This document shows positions 60,700 to 64,000 of a stretch of DNA of 64,000 bases, piece after piece. This DNA comes from Siphonodentalium dalli. Taxonomy: Eukaryota; Mollusca; Scaphopoda; Gadilida; Siphonodentaliidae. A model generated the notes under the pieces. That model saw nothing but the letters and a program-made list of their open reading frames with translations. It was not told the origin of the DNA and did no database searches. The DNA lies in contig CP136069.1 of the NCBI GenBank assembly GCA_032622095.1, positions 122,566,126 to 122,630,125 of the forward strand, in the 5' to 3' direction. The first letter of the stretch is position 1, and each line of letters opens with the position of its first letter. Position numbers and translations under genes: made by a program.

Positions 60700-60743
60700 A
60701 CTTTACGCGCGACCATGTGTCATCCAATCAGCTGCGAGCTTAC

Positions 60744-60862
60744 CTGTACTATTTGAAGTGGCAGTACTAGAGTGTTTAGCATTGGGCTGAAGTGACAGTG
60801 ATAAGACAGGGACGGATCGAATACAGCAAAGTTGAGAGGGTAAACGGGATGTCGTAAATACC
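60744..60862 (-). other. possible 5' noncoding exon and promoter region
   Basis: Exon 2 opens with a strong splice acceptor only 9 bases before its ATG, so an upstream untranslated exon must exist. The best donor upstream on the minus strand is TACAG|gtaagc at 60744, just outside the LTR at 59970-60699. The start of transcription cannot be seen, so the far edge given here is arbitrary. Confidence 0.3.
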
Positions 60863-61009
60863 GGTGATATGGATGAATATGTTAGCTGCTAGTTGTCAGT
60901 ATTAACTTGTATTATTTGTATATAAACTAGGGCTAAATTACACCGTCACATTATGTTACATGTATGTTTAAACAGTGTATACACCTGGTCTTTACTAAAA
61001 TTAAATATT

Positions 61010-61370
61010 CATTGATGAGTAATTCCCTTTGAAAATGTCCAGACAGACCGTTTATTGGATTAAATTACTATCCAGGGGTCGATTTAATTTTTTTAATTTA
61101 TAGCACTTCACAGCGCTGGGTAGATTTTGTATATTGCATTCCCTACCAATAGGCAATACATAATTTTTCATTGCAAATTGGTTAATAGCAGAAATTGGAA
61201 ATTGCATCGTAAATTGCAATGCGAATCCAGTTAAATCCAGCCCTGTTATCTAAACATTTCCCACCAATGAACATGATTTCTTCTGAACTGTTGTCTGCTC
61301 ATTTTTCCGGAACACCCTTCATTGAATAATAGACCATTCCAATATATATTTAGATAACTGGGCGAGAGAA
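61010..61370. mobile_element. family H diverged, inverted copy
   Basis: ATTTCCCACCAATGAACATG and AATAGACCATTCCAATATAT match the complete copy in reverse orientation. Much interior sequence differs. Confidence 0.4.
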
Positions 61371-62116
61371 CCAGTTCTCCCTAATAAACAAATGCATGCA
61401 AGGAGATGTGAATACTCTCAAACTGAGACCTTTAGGCTGCTCCCTATAGCATGGTAACTCAAATTACAATACCCAGATATCACCTTGCATGGTCAAATAT
61501 TTTCCAACACAGAATTTTTTTTATAGAATGAATGATATTTGTATTGAACTAATTTCTACATTGAACACTTTTGAAGTCTTATCTTTCACAAATGCAGGGC
61601 ACCTTCTGTGTATATGGTCCAACCACAATTCTTCATTGCCCATCACTACCTACTCTTGTAGTACTAGTAGCTTATAGTTTTATGTTGGCACAGTGACCTC
61701 TGCATAAATTGGAAAACTGCCGGATTATTTATTGCAATTTGGATCCCAATGTTTATTAATTTCTGGGGGTTACAAAAGCAAACATACTTCCATATTGTCT
61801 TTAGTTTCGGCCCCTTGTATTTTTTGGCCTACCTGTATATTATTTTAAGACTACCATCGTCTGTGTTTATGAAGTCCAATGACATGGCTATCTTCTTACT
61901 CTGCTAGCTAGGATATTATGGAAGAATTTTGCTATTTTGTAATCGTCTGGTGCCTGGGAGCCAATTTCCTAACAAAACTGATATAAACTTATCATCCTAT
62001 TGACTGAACACTTCCAATCATGTACTGGTATATCATTTCAATGTTTGGTTATATTCTAACAATTGTGAGAAACAATTACATGTGCATTGTATAACTATTG
62101 TGGTTATCAGTTTCTG

Positions 62117-62180
62117 ACCCTTACTTTTATTCTGCCACCCTTACTTTTATTTTGCCACTCTTACTTTTATTCTGCCCCTG
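62117..62180. repeat. 21-bp tandem repeat, 3 copies
   Basis: CCTTACTTTTATTCTGCCAC recurs three times with small changes. Confidence 0.75.
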
Positions 62181-64000
62181 GGGCCTAATCATATTTGATA
62201 TCTACTGGGATATTTTCTCCACCCACTACTTTTATTCCACTCCATTTTTTTATTTGAATCCCAAGAGTACATGCATATTATCAGTAATAAGTGTCATGGT
62301 TCGTTTGTTTTTGGAAATCATTCACTGTAAGGGGAATATTTATTGCCTAAAGCAGGCCGCATAAGATGTGACATATCATACAATAAATATCGGGCAACAG
62401 TTACGGGCAAAAGTGCAGGGTGTGCAGTAGGAAATCACACAATATTTTGTTGTACTGTCAGATTCAACTAATATGATCATGTGGCATTAATTAGCAATCA
62501 CATTTTTTCTTTCACAACAACAACAACAACATGGCATCCAGCATCGTTCAAAGTGATTCACAGTCAGAGTGGCAGGATATTATGGACAGAATAAAAAGAT
62601 GCACTGATTGAGGCATGGGGGTCATACCCAAGCCTCTACAATACATGTATATCTGTAACCCACTGCACTCACAAGAAATCAAGAAACCACATCATACGAT
62701 CCCATCGCATCGTGTGCAATGGTAGTAATCTCTCTATCTTAAATGATATAATGGTAGAAGTCTCACTACTAAAATCAGACTGAGTGTACACACCAATCTT
62801 ACATCGCAAGGGTCTCCGACAAATATCGTGCAACATATATACCGCTTCGTTTGTGACCCGCTTAACCTCACATTACTCATTATCTAATATAGCATCTTTA
62901 CAAAACAGAAACAAAGAAGTCTCCACACTATGATACTAGCAGTTCTAACTTCTAAAACTAATTTTTTGTTCCAAGGCCCAATCGGCATACACATATTTCA
63001 GCCAACAGTCTGATTCAAGCCAGTTTTGCAATTATATGTACATTGCATTGTATAACATCTCAATATTTCAGGATCACTGCATGACCGAGAGTGAGACATG
63101 TTATCAGACAAGACACAATTCTTTCCAATACCATAATTCTGTTAACTTGTTTATATTATACAGGGGATCAACACGTTACATTGTTTCAAGTGTTGAATCT
63201 AGCATCACAAATAGGAGTACCAGTAATGTAACTTTCCATTCTACTACGGCTTTCCTGGTTGGTTTTCCTAGTCATATTTAAGCGTGCTCATCATGCATGA
63301 ACACTAATACCAACCAAACCCCCGATGGACATGGGGATGGCTAAAGCCCACAACCGAACTAATCCATGGGTATTCATATTAAATGTGAGTATACATGTAG
63401 ACAACCATTGCACAATATAATATGTTCATATTTGCAAAATCAATATTACTCATGACATGAGTGCTATCGACAGTTACTGCCATAGTGTTAAGTATTTGCC
63501 ATAACACTTGAGTTTAGCTTGGTGAAAATTAATGCTTTAATATAATATTCAAACTAATGTCTGGACCAGACCACTCCGGTCACAATCATTCGTTGTGCCA
63601 ATTAAACTATGTACATGTACATGTATGTCATCATACTTTTCCAAAACATATGCCCCTGAATGGCTCCCGGTGGTTCAGATGGCAAGGTGCATGGCACATT
63701 AGGCCAACAAAAGCTGCCCAGTAATTGCAAAGCATGTTTGGATCCTGAAGCCGATTTGTGATCCTCGAAACTTGATTTTGTATATCTGGGCAATTATGTC
63801 AGCTGCTTTCCAGAAAGGGTAGGTGATTTCTACATGAAATGCATTTCTCGTTGAAATTAAATTTCTGAACGGTCTCTCCTCCATCAATATATTTAACAGT
63901 GCTGTGGTATGACTTAGCAGTTGAATGGCTATAAATGTCAATAAACCAAACATAACAATTCTTCAGAACAGATTGATAGGTGCCCATATTGGTGGGCAAT

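Larger units (their letters stand above)
60863..64000. other. upstream flank, no convincing gene
   Basis: It contains the family H remnant and a small tandem repeat. Two overlapping minus-strand frames at 63699-63999 compete, and neither shows a domain. Confidence 0.45.

Noticed and set aside
63699-63999. Minus-strand frames of 84 and 66 codons at the window edge
   Set aside because: Two frames overlap, with no splice site, domain or codon bias favouring either.

Overview
This window is eukaryotic, AT-rich and intron-rich. It looks like a lophotrochozoan genome, most likely a bivalve mollusc. I infer this from the dense palindromic MITEs, the bivalve 'pearl'-like elements with internal tandem repeats and ACGG-type tails, a tRNA-derived SINE with an ATT-type tail, and hAT-family elements. 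Nothing suggests bacteria, phage, operons or CRISPR.

One gene dominates. It lies on the minus strand from about 60.8 kb down to about 21.9 kb, roughly 39 kb. I assembled 16 coding exons by hand (58869 down to 22099) from splice sites and reading phase. Every junction keeps frame, giving a predicted 1,329-residue protein. The first about 1,100 residues are mostly low-complexity and Ser/Asn/Lys-rich, with one 2.1-kb exon (38501-40629). The last about 190 residues read as a gamma-glutamylcyclotransferase (GGCT/AIG2-fold) domain. Its glycine loop reads YGMN instead of YGSN, and the expected catalytic Glu appears to be Met (LDAFMG where LDxFEG is usual). I do not recognise the full-length protein as a named gene. 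It is the best candidate here for something undescribed.

The rest is intron or intergenic DNA full of mobile elements. At least four palindromic MITE types share TTAACCCTTT-like ends. One of their core hairpins (around TGCATTCTCTTATATATGCG) also occurs inside two other types, as if modules had been swapped. There are also a B family of double hairpins (TCACCCTCTGGGGACCTCATT), an E family of TA-flanked palindromes, three non-autonomous hAT elements with exact 8-bp target duplications (27311-28681, 46902-48126, 53226-54356), a pearl-like series (often nested), a SINE, and one LTR with a tRNA-Lys primer-binding site beside the gene's 5' end. One hAT element keeps the start of a transposase-like zinc-finger gene, broken by a frameshift.

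Layout: 1-2.7 kb, nothing recognised; 2.7-20.5 kb, repeats and MITEs, including a strange 2.1-kb cluster of TTAAGCG palindromes at 18.37-20.48 kb; 20.66-20.98 kb, a decayed reading frame; 21.9-60.8 kb, the GGCT-like gene with element-filled introns; 60.9-64 kb, nothing convincing. Exon calls rest on splice consensus and phase only, without transcript data.
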